Part shown: one piece after another, positions 1-6,052 of the stretch
Layout of the letters: each line of letters begins with the position of its first letter
How positions within the stretch are numbered: the stretch's first letter is position 1
DNA from: Fimenecus sp051881395
GTDB taxonomy: Bacteria > Bacillota > Clostridia > Oscillospirales > Acutalibacteraceae
Length of the DNA: 12,533 nt
Reading direction: 5' to 3'
Assembly: GCA_051881395.1 (NCBI GenBank)
Contig: JBJEPU010000087.1
Location: 1-12,533, forward strand
Position numbers and translations under genes: made by a program
Notes under the pieces: model-generated
The model's database searches: none
What the model was told of the DNA's origin: nothing
The model's input: only the letters and a program-made list of their open reading frames with translations

Positions 1-434
1 AAACCAAAAAATTTGAAGCCATCAGCGTCACGGAAATCACAAAAAAAGCCGGCGTATCGCGAAATGCATTCTATCGCAATTTCACATCCAAAGAGGACAT
101 TATCAAGCAATATTGCGACCGCGTAACAAAGGACTTTTTTAATCGTGTTGACGAAAAGTTCACATATGATTACTATGTGCGGTTGCTGTACCACTTTCAA
201 AACCAATATGAAGCCATGCAAATCATTTTAAATGCCAATCTCATTTACATTTTGATGGATATGTTTTTAAAATATACAAGTATCCGCGACCGCGACGCCA
301 AGCGCAAGCCCTATGCGGACAGCTACGCCGCAGGCGGTATGCTGTTTATCGTGTTGCGTTGGCTGAAACTCGGTATGCCGGAAACGCCCGAGGAATTGGC
401 AAAAATCATTTTCTCCGTCAAAATCGGCGAATAA
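1..434 (+). CDS. TetR/AcrR-family transcriptional regulator (5' end outside window)
   Basis: The reading frame is open from base 3 and the start codon lies upstream of the window. The first visible residues hold the second half of a TetR-type helix-turn-helix: VTEITKKAGVSRNAFYRNF followed by TSKEDI, the usual pattern of the recognition helix and the start of helix 4. The rest is a helical ligand-binding/dimerisation domain ending with GGMLFIVLRWLKLGMPETPEEL. The motif of a conserved Trp and Gly followed by a PEEL/PEEI-type helix is common at the C-terminus of this family. About 40 residues are probably missing at the N-terminus. Such proteins are usually repressors of a nearby gene, but the likely target is outside the window, so the effector and regulon cannot be named. 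A two-way terminator follows and faces the mechanosensitive channel gene. Confidence 0.88.
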   Translation, partial: TKKFEAISVTEITKKAGVSRNAFYRNFTSKEDIIKQYCDRVTKDFFNRVDEKFTYDYYVRLLYHFQNQYEAMQIILNANLIYILMDMFLKYTSIRDRDAKRKPYADSYAAGGMLFIVLRWLKLGMPETPEELAKIIFSVKIGE

Positions 435-470
435 AGGCAATCACAAATCAAGGCATTTTGCATAAACAGC

Positions 471-516
471 AATAAAAAGTGAACGGTATGCACATTTACC
501 GTTCATTTTTATTTTC
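471..516. terminator. Two-way intrinsic terminator between TetR gene and mscS-like gene
   Basis: A perfect 9-bp stem, TGAACGGTA (480-488) with TACCGTTCA (497-505), closes an 8-base loop. It is followed on the plus strand by TTTTTATTTT and on the minus strand by CTTTTTATT (complement of 471-479). Either strand therefore has a hairpin plus U-tract, which suits the convergent genes on both sides. Confidence 0.88.
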
Positions 517-537
517 CGTTTTCATTTGCGGTCAGGG

Positions 538-1350
538 TTATTCCTTCACCATATGCACATTTAGGTGGTTATAGGTCATTTCGACGCCGTTTTTGTCGAA
601 CGCAATTTTGATTTGCTCTAACAGGGCAAAATACGCATCCCAATACTTTTCCGTGTCAACCCAAGCGCGCACCACATAGCGAATACTGCTTTCGTCAAAC
701 GAGAGCACGGCGGCAAACGGCGGCGCAGGGGTATCCGTAAACAAGCCCACCGCCGCAACGGCTTCCAACAGCGACTGCCGCACCGTTTCAATCGGCGCAT
801 CATACGAGGCGGAAATTTCCAAATCCACCCGCCGCTTTTCCTGTTGGGTGTAATTCACGATTTTCGTCGCAATGATTTTGCTGTTCGGCACATAAATCAT
901 CTTGTTGTCAATCGTGGTAATGCGCGTGTGGATAAGGCTTATCATTTTAACCGTACCGCTGACATCGTCAATCTCGACATAGTCGCCGAGTTTGAACGGC
1001 TTGGTAACGAGCAGCATAATCCCGCTTGCGAGATTGGAGAGAGAATCCTGCACCGCAAGCGACGCCGCCAAGCCGACCACGGAAAATGCCGCTAACAACG
1101 AGGTCACGGACACGCCGAGTGTGTCGATAACCACCATCGCGACCAGAAAATACAGTATCAGTTTTATCGCGCCGAGCAGAATTTTTCGAAGCGTTTCATC
1201 CATGTTCACGCGCGAAAGGATGCGTGTAAACAGGCGCATCACCACGCGCAAAATCAAGTAACAAACCACAAAAACAACCACGGCGGACAAAATTTTGCCC
1301 ACCGTGAAATTGCCGACGGAATAGTTTAAAATTTCAGAGATTTTTTCCAT
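538..1350 (-). CDS. Small-conductance mechanosensitive ion channel (MscS family)
   Basis: This 270-residue inner-membrane protein has the length and layout of the short MscS channels, which open under membrane tension to release solutes on osmotic downshock. Hydrophobic segments lie near residues 18-40 and 58-80. The pore-lining TM3 and its extension (about 83-120) carry the family pattern: GLAASLAVQDSLSNLASG, then KPFKLGD. The cytoplasmic beta domain follows with VSGTV, ITTIDNKMIYVPNSKI and IVNYT (about 125-167), all typical of the family. The C-terminal alpha/beta domain runs to the stop. ATG is 9 bases after the stop of the YhhN-family gene, and TAAGG at that stop is a plausible weak ribosome binding site, so the two genes are probably co-transcribed. 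The sequence does not separate MscS from its paralogues. Confidence 0.93.
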   Translation of the reverse strand: MEKISEILNYSVGNFTVGKILSAVVVFVVCYLILRVVMRLFTRILSRVNMDETLRKILLGAIKLILYFLVAMVVIDTLGVSVTSLLAAFSVVGLAASLAVQDSLSNLASGIMLLVTKPFKLGDYVEIDDVSGTVKMISLIHTRITTIDNKMIYVPNSKIIATKIVNYTQQEKRRVDLEISASYDAPIETVRQSLLEAVAAVGLFTDTPAPPFAAVLSFDESSIRYVVRAWVDTEKYWDAYFALLEQIKIAFDKNGVEMTYNHLNVHMVKE

Positions 1351-1359
1351 AGAAAAACC

Positions 1360-2052
1360 TTATTTCGCAAACAGAATGGTTGCCGCCATAATGAACTGTG
1401 CGGCGTAGTATAATGTGTGATTTAAAATAATATTAAACGAGGTGTTTTTCCCCTCGCCGAAGTACATCCCCGACAGCACCAAATCCGAAAGCAGGAACAA
1501 AAGCCCGCCGACGGACATCACGGTCCACATCTTTTCAAAGCCCGTAATCACGGCAAGCGTCATAGCCATCGTCATCGTCAGCGCCAACATAAACGAATAG
1601 AGAAACACAATCCATTTGAATTTGCCATAGTGCATTTTTAGGGGTTTTTCCATCAAAATGGCCACAAATGCAATCACCAACGCCGCCGCAAAAGCCACGA
1701 TAAGTGACGAAGGGGTATACGGCCCGACTTTAAAAACGGCAGTCACAAAGCAGACATGCCCCAACAGGAAAAAGATGAAGCCCGAATACAAATACGAATC
1801 TTTATCCTGCAAATAAATCCATTTTAAATCGAGCCAAACATCGCCCAACAGCCCAAACACCAGCCCAAAAGTCATCCATGAGCCAAAGTCGAGAAATAAT
1901 CGGTTTTCATTGGTCGCGGCAATCGCCGTTGCAATAAAGCAAAGACTTGCCACCGCCTTGGCATACAGTGCGGCAATGCCGCCGCGTTTCACGCGCAACA
2001 CCAAAAACACCGCTGTGGCGAGAATACCGACAATCAATAAAGCCCAATACAC
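1360..2052 (-). CDS. Lysoplasmalogenase-like membrane protein (YhhN/TMEM86 family)
   Basis: A 230-residue protein with about eight hydrophobic segments. Family hallmarks are the FGLVFGLLGDVWLDL stretch with Asp71, the FFLLGHVCFVTAVF stretch with His99, LLFLLSDLVLSG with Asp190, and HTLYYAAQF near residue 212. In the YhhN/TMEM86 family these acidic and His residues line a membrane hydrolase site. Characterised members cleave the vinyl-ether bond of lysoplasmalogens. Plasmalogens are common in anaerobic clostridia, so that role is plausible but unproven here. The start is GTG with a good GGAGGG ribosome binding site 6 bases upstream. A sigma-A-like promoter lies just before it. It is the first gene of a probable two-gene unit with the MscS-type channel. 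Confidence 0.82.
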   Translation of the reverse strand: MYWALLIVGILATAVFLVLRVKRGGIAALYAKAVASLCFIATAIAATNENRLFLDFGSWMTFGLVFGLLGDVWLDLKWIYLQDKDSYLYSGFIFFLLGHVCFVTAVFKVGPYTPSSLIVAFAAALVIAFVAILMEKPLKMHYGKFKWIVFLYSFMLALTMTMAMTLAVITGFEKMWTVMSVGGLLFLLSDLVLSGMYFGEGKNTSFNIILNHTLYYAAQFIMAATILFAK

Positions 2053-2084
2053 AGAATCCCTCCGATTTGCTTGTTCTATAACAT

Positions 2085-2113
2085 AATATACAATATTTAC
2101 CGTTGGAATTCAA
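2085..2113 (-). promoter_or_regulatory. Sigma-A-like promoter for the lysoplasmalogenase-like/mscS unit
   Basis: Reading the minus strand, TTGAAT (2108-2113) and TATATT (2085-2090) are separated by 17 bases. The -10 box lies about 32 bases upstream of the GTG start. This is a consensus-like arrangement in an AT-rich gap, and no competing start is seen. Confidence 0.65.
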
Positions 2114-2136
2114 TAGATTTTAGAAAAGTTTAATAG

Positions 2137-2445
2137 TCAGCGGTCACTGTCCGTAAAATAATCCGCCGCCAAACGGTTTTTGACAAACGGCGCCGCCATT
2201 TGCTTGTGCGCGATATGCAACGGGTGATTTTGGAAGTGTTGCAACGCCTCCAACGACTCGAAGGTCGCGTAAAATACGAAGTCGCAGTCCGCCCCCACGA
2301 CATTTTCGCCGATTTCGCAAGAGAGCAGTCCGTCGATTTTCCCTTCCAAATTTTTCACGGACGCTGACAGTTTATAGAGCACTTCTTTGCGGTTCTCATC
2401 ATTTACCGCCTCGGAGAACTGCCAAAATAAAATATGTTTCAGCAT
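2137..2445 (-). CDS. Dabb-domain (stress-responsive alpha/beta barrel) small protein
   Basis: The 102-residue product begins MLKHILFWQF, the first beta strand typical of Dabb proteins. It ends with a strand and helix carrying FQNHPLHIAHKQ (71-82) and FVKNRLAADYF, where the HPxH motif is the family hallmark. Dabb proteins are dimeric ferredoxin-like barrels. Some are stress-induced and a few are enzymes, so the role here is unknown. The frame is open further upstream, but the ATG at 2445 is preferred because GAGGTG sits just before it and the protein then starts exactly at the domain. An upstream in-frame ATG at about 2465 overlaps the likely -10 box. It is divergent from the T-box unit, and no terminator is visible after its stop, so transcripts may run into the lysoplasmalogenase-like gene. 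Confidence 0.85.
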   Translation of the reverse strand: MLKHILFWQFSEAVNDENRKEVLYKLSASVKNLEGKIDGLLSCEIGENVVGADCDFVFYATFESLEALQHFQNHPLHIAHKQMAAPFVKNRLAADYFTDSDR

Positions 2446-2464
2446 TTTTGTCACCTCAGGCTCC

Positions 2465-2493
2465 ATTGTAACACAAAAAAAGTAAAAATAAAG
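2465..2493 (-). promoter_or_regulatory. Candidate promoter for the Dabb gene
   Basis: On the minus strand a TACAAT -10 box (2465-2470) lies 19 bases before the Dabb ATG. The -35 region is poor (CTTTAT at 2488-2493 with 17-base spacing, or TTTATT with 16). The short leader leaves room only for the GAGGTG ribosome binding site. It lies back to back with the plus-strand T-box promoter. Confidence 0.45.
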
Positions 2494-2495
2494 TG

Positions 2496-2524
2496 TTGAC
2501 AAATGAAAAATTTTGTGTTTTAAT
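2496..2524 (+). promoter_or_regulatory. Sigma-A promoter of the T-box/trpXYZ unit
   Basis: TTGACA (2496-2501, perfect consensus) and TTTAAT (2519-2524) are separated by 17 bases. Transcription would start near 2531, immediately before stem I of the T-box. Only 2 bases separate its -35 from the candidate -35 of the divergent Dabb gene. Confidence 0.82.
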
Positions 2525-2530
2525 GTGATA

Positions 2531-2787
2531 AACCGTTGAGACGGAAGTAAAACTGCAAACCGAATTTTCAGCGAGCGTGCGGCGGTGGAAGGCACGCAAT
2601 CACGAGGCAGACAAATGGTCCGTTGAGGGTGCATTGAAAAGATGCAACGGCACTTTCCCGTTACAGAAAGAGGAATATGTCAGTATTCCGTAAAGGTGGG
2701 CGGCGTTTTGCCGTCAATCAAGGTGGTACCGCAGGTTTAAAATTTCAACCTGTCCTTGTTTTTTGCAAGGGCAGGTTTTTTATTTTG
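2531..2787 (+). promoter_or_regulatory. T-box riboswitch, tryptophan specifier (TGG)
   Basis: A complete T-box leader. Stem I: ACGGA (2541-2545) pairs with TCCGT (2619-2623). The specifier loop above it is closed by CTGC (2553-2556) with GCAG (2607-2610). The apical stem GCGTGC (2575-2580)/GCACGC (2592-2597) carries the GGCGGTGGAAG loop. The 3' side of the specifier loop reads ACAAATGG, which places codon TGG (Trp) at 2616-2618 in the normal register. Downstream hairpins include GGAATA/TATTCC (2672-2689) and GGCGG/CCGTC before the T-box. The T-box proper is AAGGTGGTACCGCAGG. In the antiterminator, CAAGG (2719-2723) pairs with CCTTG (2754-2758) and GCAGGTT (2731-2737) with AACCTGT (2747-2753), leaving the TGGTACC bulge. 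The same 2747-2758 strand also builds the terminator, so the two folds exclude each other. Uncharged tRNA-Trp should favour readthrough into the importer. Confidence 0.95.
2747..2786 (+). terminator. Regulated intrinsic terminator of the T-box
   Basis: AACCTGTCCTTG (2747-2758) pairs over 12 positions, with one G-U pair, with CAAGGGCAGGTT (2766-2777). The loop is 7 bases and the T-tract TTTTTTATTTT follows. Its left arm is also the right arm of the antiterminator. Confidence 0.94.
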
Positions 2788-2859
2788 AACTCGGGGCGGC
2801 GCAAGCCAAATCGGTTTCACCAACTGACGAAAAATATTATTTTTTCGGAGGAAAAGAAA

Positions 2860-3855
2860 ATGAAAAAAGCACTCTCTATTGTATTGGCACTCGTATTGAT
2901 GCTCGGCGTGTTTACCGCCTGCGGCAAGGGGACCGACCAAAGCACGGCGGACACTTCCCCGCGCGACACCGATAAGGTATATAAGGTCGCGGTCGTACAG
3001 CTCGCAGACAACGGCGCATTCACCGAAATGCGCGAAGCGTTTATTGCAAGAATGCGCGAGCTCGGCTATGACGAAGCCAAAATGACATTCGACATTCTCA
3101 ATGCACAGGGCGACCAAAGCAACCTGCAAACCATTTGCGCAGGGCTCAAAGACGGCAACTACGATTTGGTGGTGCCGATTGTAACGCCGGCAACCGCGGC
3201 AGTTGTCAACCAAGAGTTGACCGTTCCCGTGGTATTCATTTCCGTCACCAACCCCGTAGCGTCGGGCATTTTAACCACGATGGAAGCGCCCGATAAAAAC
3301 GCAACCGGTACTTCCAACATTGTGCCCGTGGACCGCATTTTCACGCTGGCAAAGGAATTGACCCCCAATGTGAACAACATCGGTATTCTCTATTGCTCGG
3401 GCGAACAGAACGCCGTACAGACTGCGGATAAAGCAAAAGCGTATCTTTCACAAAACGGCTACACCTACAAAGAAGTCACCGTGGCGAACTCATCCGAGGT
3501 TGCACAGGCGGCACAGTCCTTGGCGGGCGAAGTCGATGCCATTTATGTACCGATTGACTCCACCGTGCAGACCGCAATGACCGAGGTTGTTAAAGCGGCA
3601 ACCGACAAAAAAATCCCCGTGTACGGCTCCGACCCCGTTATGGTCCAATCCGGCGCGTTGGCGTGCGTCAGTTGCAGTAACACCCAGCTCGGGCAAAAAT
3701 CCGCCGAAATGGCAGATGAAATTCTGCGCGGCAAAAAAGTTTCGGAAGTCCCTGCCGTGGCAATGGAAGAATTCCAATATGTCATCAGCAAAGCAACGGC
3801 AGACACCCTCGGCATTACCGTGCCGAGCGGCGACAATTACATTGTCATAGGCTGA
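2860..3855 (+). CDS. trpX: ABC importer substrate-binding lipoprotein (TrpX-type)
   Basis: A 331-residue lipoprotein. A signal peptide with Lys2-Lys3 and a hydrophobic core ends at a lipobox-like VFTAC, so Cys21 is the probable lipidated residue. The mature part has the two-lobe fold of the ABC_sub_bind family (COG2984): YKVAVVQLADNGAFTEMREAF, GDQSNLQTICAGL, DLVVPIVTPATAAV, VFISVTNPVASG, NIGILYCSGEQNAVQTADKAK, IYVPIDSTVQTAM and PVYGSDPVMVQSGALA. The tryptophan T-box directly upstream makes tryptophan the best substrate guess. The family also includes members predicted or shown to bind other aromatic amino acids. ATG at 2860 is chosen because GGAGG (2847-2851) sits 8 bases before it and a clean signal peptide follows. 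The frame is open back to 2677, but that stretch lies inside the riboswitch and terminator. A hairpin separates it from trpY. Confidence 0.92.
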   Translation: MKKALSIVLALVLMLGVFTACGKGTDQSTADTSPRDTDKVYKVAVVQLADNGAFTEMREAFIARMRELGYDEAKMTFDILNAQGDQSNLQTICAGLKDGNYDLVVPIVTPATAAVVNQELTVPVVFISVTNPVASGILTTMEAPDKNATGTSNIVPVDRIFTLAKELTPNVNNIGILYCSGEQNAVQTADKAKAYLSQNGYTYKEVTVANSSEVAQAAQSLAGEVDAIYVPIDSTVQTAMTEVVKAATDKKIPVYGSDPVMVQSGALACVSCSNTQLGQKSAEMADEILRGKKVSEVPAVAMEEFQYVISKATADTLGITVPSGDNYIVIG

Positions 3856-3874
3856 CAAATACACAACACATTTT

Positions 3875-3915
3875 TTCGGGCAGTCTTGCGGCTGCCCGAA
3901 CTTGTATTTTTCTGT
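3875..3915 (+). terminator. Intercistronic hairpin between trpX and trpY (leaky terminator or RNA stabiliser)
   Basis: TTCGGGCAG (3875-3883) pairs perfectly with CTGCCCGAA (3892-3900) around an 8-base loop. The following bases, CTTGTATTTTTCTGTTTT, are only a broken T-tract. Termination would be partial at most. Such a hairpin would give more binding-protein mRNA than permease mRNA, as is common in binding-protein-dependent importers. Confidence 0.6.
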
Positions 3916-3928
3916 TTTAGGTGATTTT

Positions 3929-4831
3929 ATGTCGATGGTCAGCAGTGCCCTGTTATTGGGGCTGCAATATGCGTTATTAGCGCTCGGGGTGTATATCACC
4001 TTTCGCGTGCTGAATATTCCCGATTTAACCGTGGACGGCAGTTTTACGCTCGGCGCGGCGGTTTCGGCGGTGCTCTGTGTGGCGGGGCATCCGTTTGCGG
4101 CGCTGTTTGCCGCAACGCTTTGCGGCGCGGCGGCAGGCTGTGTGACGGGCTTTTTGCAAACCAAAGCCGGCATTCACCCGATTTTGGCGGGCATTCTGAC
4201 GATGAGCGGGCTTTACACCGTGAATATGCAAATTATGGGCATGCCCAATGTGACTTTGCTCGGCAAACCGCGGTTTTATGAATTTTTATTTACGCTGTTC
4301 CCGAACGCCGACAAGGATATGCTCAAAACCGTTGCTGTCTTTGTGATTTGCGCGGCGCTTATCCTGTTCCTCATTCTCTTTTTCCGCACGGTGTTCGGGC
4401 TTTGCATTCGTGCCACGGGCAACAACGAGGATATGGTGCGTGCTTCGTCCATCAATACCAATGTCACCAAAATTGCGGCGCTTGCCATTGCCAATGCGTT
4501 GGTAGCGCTGTCGGGCGGGTTAATCGCCCAAACCGGCGGATTTGCAGACATCAACGGCGGCAGTGGTATGATTGTGGTCGGGCTTGCGTCGGTCATTATC
4601 GGCGAAGTGCTGTTCGGGAAGCGCTCACTCGCGGTAGGGCTTATCTCGGCGGCGGTCGGCTCGGTGGTCTACCGATTGATTATTGCGCTGGCGCTGAAAA
4701 CCAATTTCTTTACCGCGGACGCCTTAAAACTGCTGTCGGCTGTGATTGTCGGCATTACGCTTGCCGTGCCCGCCATACGCAAGGCGCTGTCGGAAGCGCG
4801 TACAAAAAGGGAGGCGCGCAAACATGCTTGA
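3929..4831 (+). CDS. trpY: ABC importer permease (TrpY-type)
   Basis: A 300-residue integral membrane protein of the branched-chain/ribose-type permease family (BPD_transp_2) with about eight or nine hydrophobic segments. Conserved features include ALGVYITFRVLNIPDLTVDG near the N-terminus, LQTKAGIHPILAGILTMSGLY, and the cytoplasmic coupling region FGLCIRATGNNEDMVRASSIN followed by ALANALVALSGGLIAQ-like helices. The segment GGSGMIVVGLASVIIGEVLFG is typical of the COG4120 permeases paired with TrpX-type binding proteins. The ATG at 3929 has AGGTGA just upstream. The frame opens at a TTG at 3902, but that lies beside the hairpin and adds nine poorly supported residues. An alternative ATG at 3935 is possible. 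Its stop overlaps the start of the ATPase gene by 8 bases. Confidence 0.92.
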   Translation: MSMVSSALLLGLQYALLALGVYITFRVLNIPDLTVDGSFTLGAAVSAVLCVAGHPFAALFAATLCGAAAGCVTGFLQTKAGIHPILAGILTMSGLYTVNMQIMGMPNVTLLGKPRFYEFLFTLFPNADKDMLKTVAVFVICAALILFLILFFRTVFGLCIRATGNNEDMVRASSINTNVTKIAALAIANALVALSGGLIAQTGGFADINGGSGMIVVGLASVIIGEVLFGKRSLAVGLISAAVGSVVYRLIIALALKTNFFTADALKLLSAVIVGITLAVPAIRKALSEARTKREARKHA

Positions 4832-5624
4832 TGTGCAACATATCACCAAAACCTTTTTAAAGGGTACACCCAACGAGCACACCGCACTTTCGGACCTTTC
4901 GTTGCATTTGCAGGACGGCGATTTTGTGACGGTTATCGGTTCAAACGGCGCGGGCAAATCCACACTGTTTAACGCGGTAGCAGGCACTTTTCTCTGCGAC
5001 AGCGGGAAAATTTTGCTCGATAACGAAAACATTACCTATCAAAAAGAGCATCTCCGCGCCAAAAACATCGGACGCATTTTTCAAGACCCAATGAAGGGCA
5101 CCGCGCCCGACCTTACCGTGGAAGAAAATATGTCGCTCGCCTACTCGAAGGCGACGCGCAACATTCTTTCGTCGGCGCACCGCAAAAAGGATATGGACTA
5201 TTTCCGCGAAAAACTCGAAAAACTCGATATGGGCTTGGAAAACCGTATGCGCACCAAAATGGGGCAGTTGTCGGGCGGTCAACGGCAGGCGGTGACGCTC
5301 TTAATGAGCACGATGGTCACGCCGAAATTATTGCTTTTGGACGAACACACCGCCGCACTTGACCCCGTTACGGCGCAAAAGGTGATGGAGATTACCAAAG
5401 AGATTGTGAAAGAACACAACATCACCACGATGATGATTACCCACAATATCAACCAGGCGTTGCAAACGGGCAACCGCACGATTATGCTTGCAAGCGGCAA
5501 AATCGTACTCGATTTACAAGGCGAAGCGCGTGAAAAAATGACCTTGCCTGAACTTTTGGAGGCCTATAAAGAAAAAGCAGGCAAGGTGCTCGACAATGAC
5601 AGAATGCTGTTGTCGGAAGAATGA
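4824..5624 (+). CDS. trpZ: ABC importer ATP-binding protein (TrpZ-type)
   Basis: A 266-residue ATPase with every catalytic motif intact. Walker A is GSNGAGKST (39-47), the Q-loop is FQDP (Gln87), the signature is LSGGQ (149-153), Walker B is LLLLDEH (169-175) and the switch histidine is His207 in MMITHN. The DEHTAALDP sequence after Walker B is typical of the COG1101 ATPases that accompany TrpX/TrpY. It powers aromatic amino acid uptake with the two preceding genes. ATG at 4824 overlaps the end of trpY by 8 bases. The AAGGGAGG sequence at 4807-4814 is its ribosome binding site and lies inside trpY, so translation is probably coupled. The frame is open to 4746, but that stretch is the 3' end of trpY read in another frame. 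A strong terminator follows 12 bases after the stop. Confidence 0.95.
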   Translation: MLDVQHITKTFLKGTPNEHTALSDLSLHLQDGDFVTVIGSNGAGKSTLFNAVAGTFLCDSGKILLDNENITYQKEHLRAKNIGRIFQDPMKGTAPDLTVEENMSLAYSKATRNILSSAHRKKDMDYFREKLEKLDMGLENRMRTKMGQLSGGQRQAVTLLMSTMVTPKLLLLDEHTAALDPVTAQKVMEITKEIVKEHNITTMMITHNINQALQTGNRTIMLASGKIVLDLQGEAREKMTLPELLEAYKEKAGKVLDNDRMLLSEE

Positions 5625-5632
5625 GAAAGGTA

Positions 5633-5670
5633 TAATAAAAACAGGCTGTAAAACAGCCTGTTTTTTTATT
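5633..5670. terminator. Two-way intrinsic terminator between trpZ and the minus-strand TCS cluster
   Basis: ACAGGCTG (5641-5648) pairs perfectly with CAGCCTGT (5654-5661) around a 5-base loop. Flanking AAAA/TTTT pairs extend the stem. The plus strand continues with a T-tract and the minus strand has TTTTTATTAT on the other side. The TAA of the minus-strand gene (5666-5668) overlaps the plus-strand T-tract, so one hairpin ends both convergent units. Confidence 0.92.
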
Positions 5671-6052
5671 CGCAATTTGTCGGATTTTCCAATTCCTCGG
5701 TCAGTTTTAAAATCAGCGGGGCTACTTTGCGGCGCCGTTCTGCATTGATGCGCTTGTAAACGGGATAGGCAACTGCCGCCACAGCAATCCCGACGGCGCC
5801 CACCGCCACGCCCAGCACAAACCGCGCCCAAACCATCACACAGCACAACCCTGTGCCGAAAATGAGCATGCCGACAATGCCAAGCGTCAGCGCGACAATC
5901 AGCCCCGGGCGTTCAACGCTGCGGTCGAGCCGTCGCAGTTGTTCCAACTTATCTTCGCGTTCCGCCTTCGGCAGATATTTTTCGCGGATTTTTTTGATTT
6001 CCGCCTGTTGCGGTGCAGAATAGGTATATTCAAATGTGTTCGGTTTTTCCAT
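5666..6052 (-). CDS. Uncharacterised 2-TM membrane protein with GxGxCxxxVW module
   Basis: A 128-residue product I cannot assign to a named family. The N-terminal half (about 15-45) is charged and helix-prone, with KKIREKY and EDKLEQLRRLDR, and could form a coiled coil. Two hydrophobic segments follow (about 50-73 and 77-96), linked by a tight turn that carries GTGLCCVMVW (66-75). The charged tail (YKRINAERRRKV to the stop) is probably cytoplasmic. The TM pair resembles the second half of the 122-residue protein at 8982-9350, where GVGMCMVLVW and GIVVGAVGI match GTGLCCVMVW and GVAVGAVGI. ATG at 6052 is chosen because GGAGG lies 9 bases upstream. A TTG two codons earlier is too close to that site. 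The gene start overlaps the end of the 310-residue gene by 23 bases, pointing to coupled translation as last gene of the cluster. Confidence 0.78.
   Translation of the reverse strand: MEKPNTFEYTYSAPQQAEIKKIREKYLPKAEREDKLEQLRRLDRSVERPGLIVALTLGIVGMLIFGTGLCCVMVWARFVLGVAVGAVGIAVAAVAYPVYKRINAERRRKVAPLILKLTEELENPTNCE

Noticed and set aside
2446..2634. Upstream extension of the Dabb reading frame
   Set aside because: It runs through the promoter and the antisense of the T-box stem I. The domain itself starts at the ATG at 2445, which has a good ribosome binding site.
2677..2859. N-terminal extension of the trpX reading frame
   Set aside because: The frame is open, but these 61 codons cover the T-box and terminator. 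The ATG at 2860 has GGAGG and starts a proper lipoprotein signal peptide.
3490..4173. 227-codon minus-strand open frame opposite trpX/trpY
   Set aside because: It is antisense to two well-supported genes, has no domain pattern and lacks a ribosome binding site. Long antisense frames are common opposite genes of this codon use.
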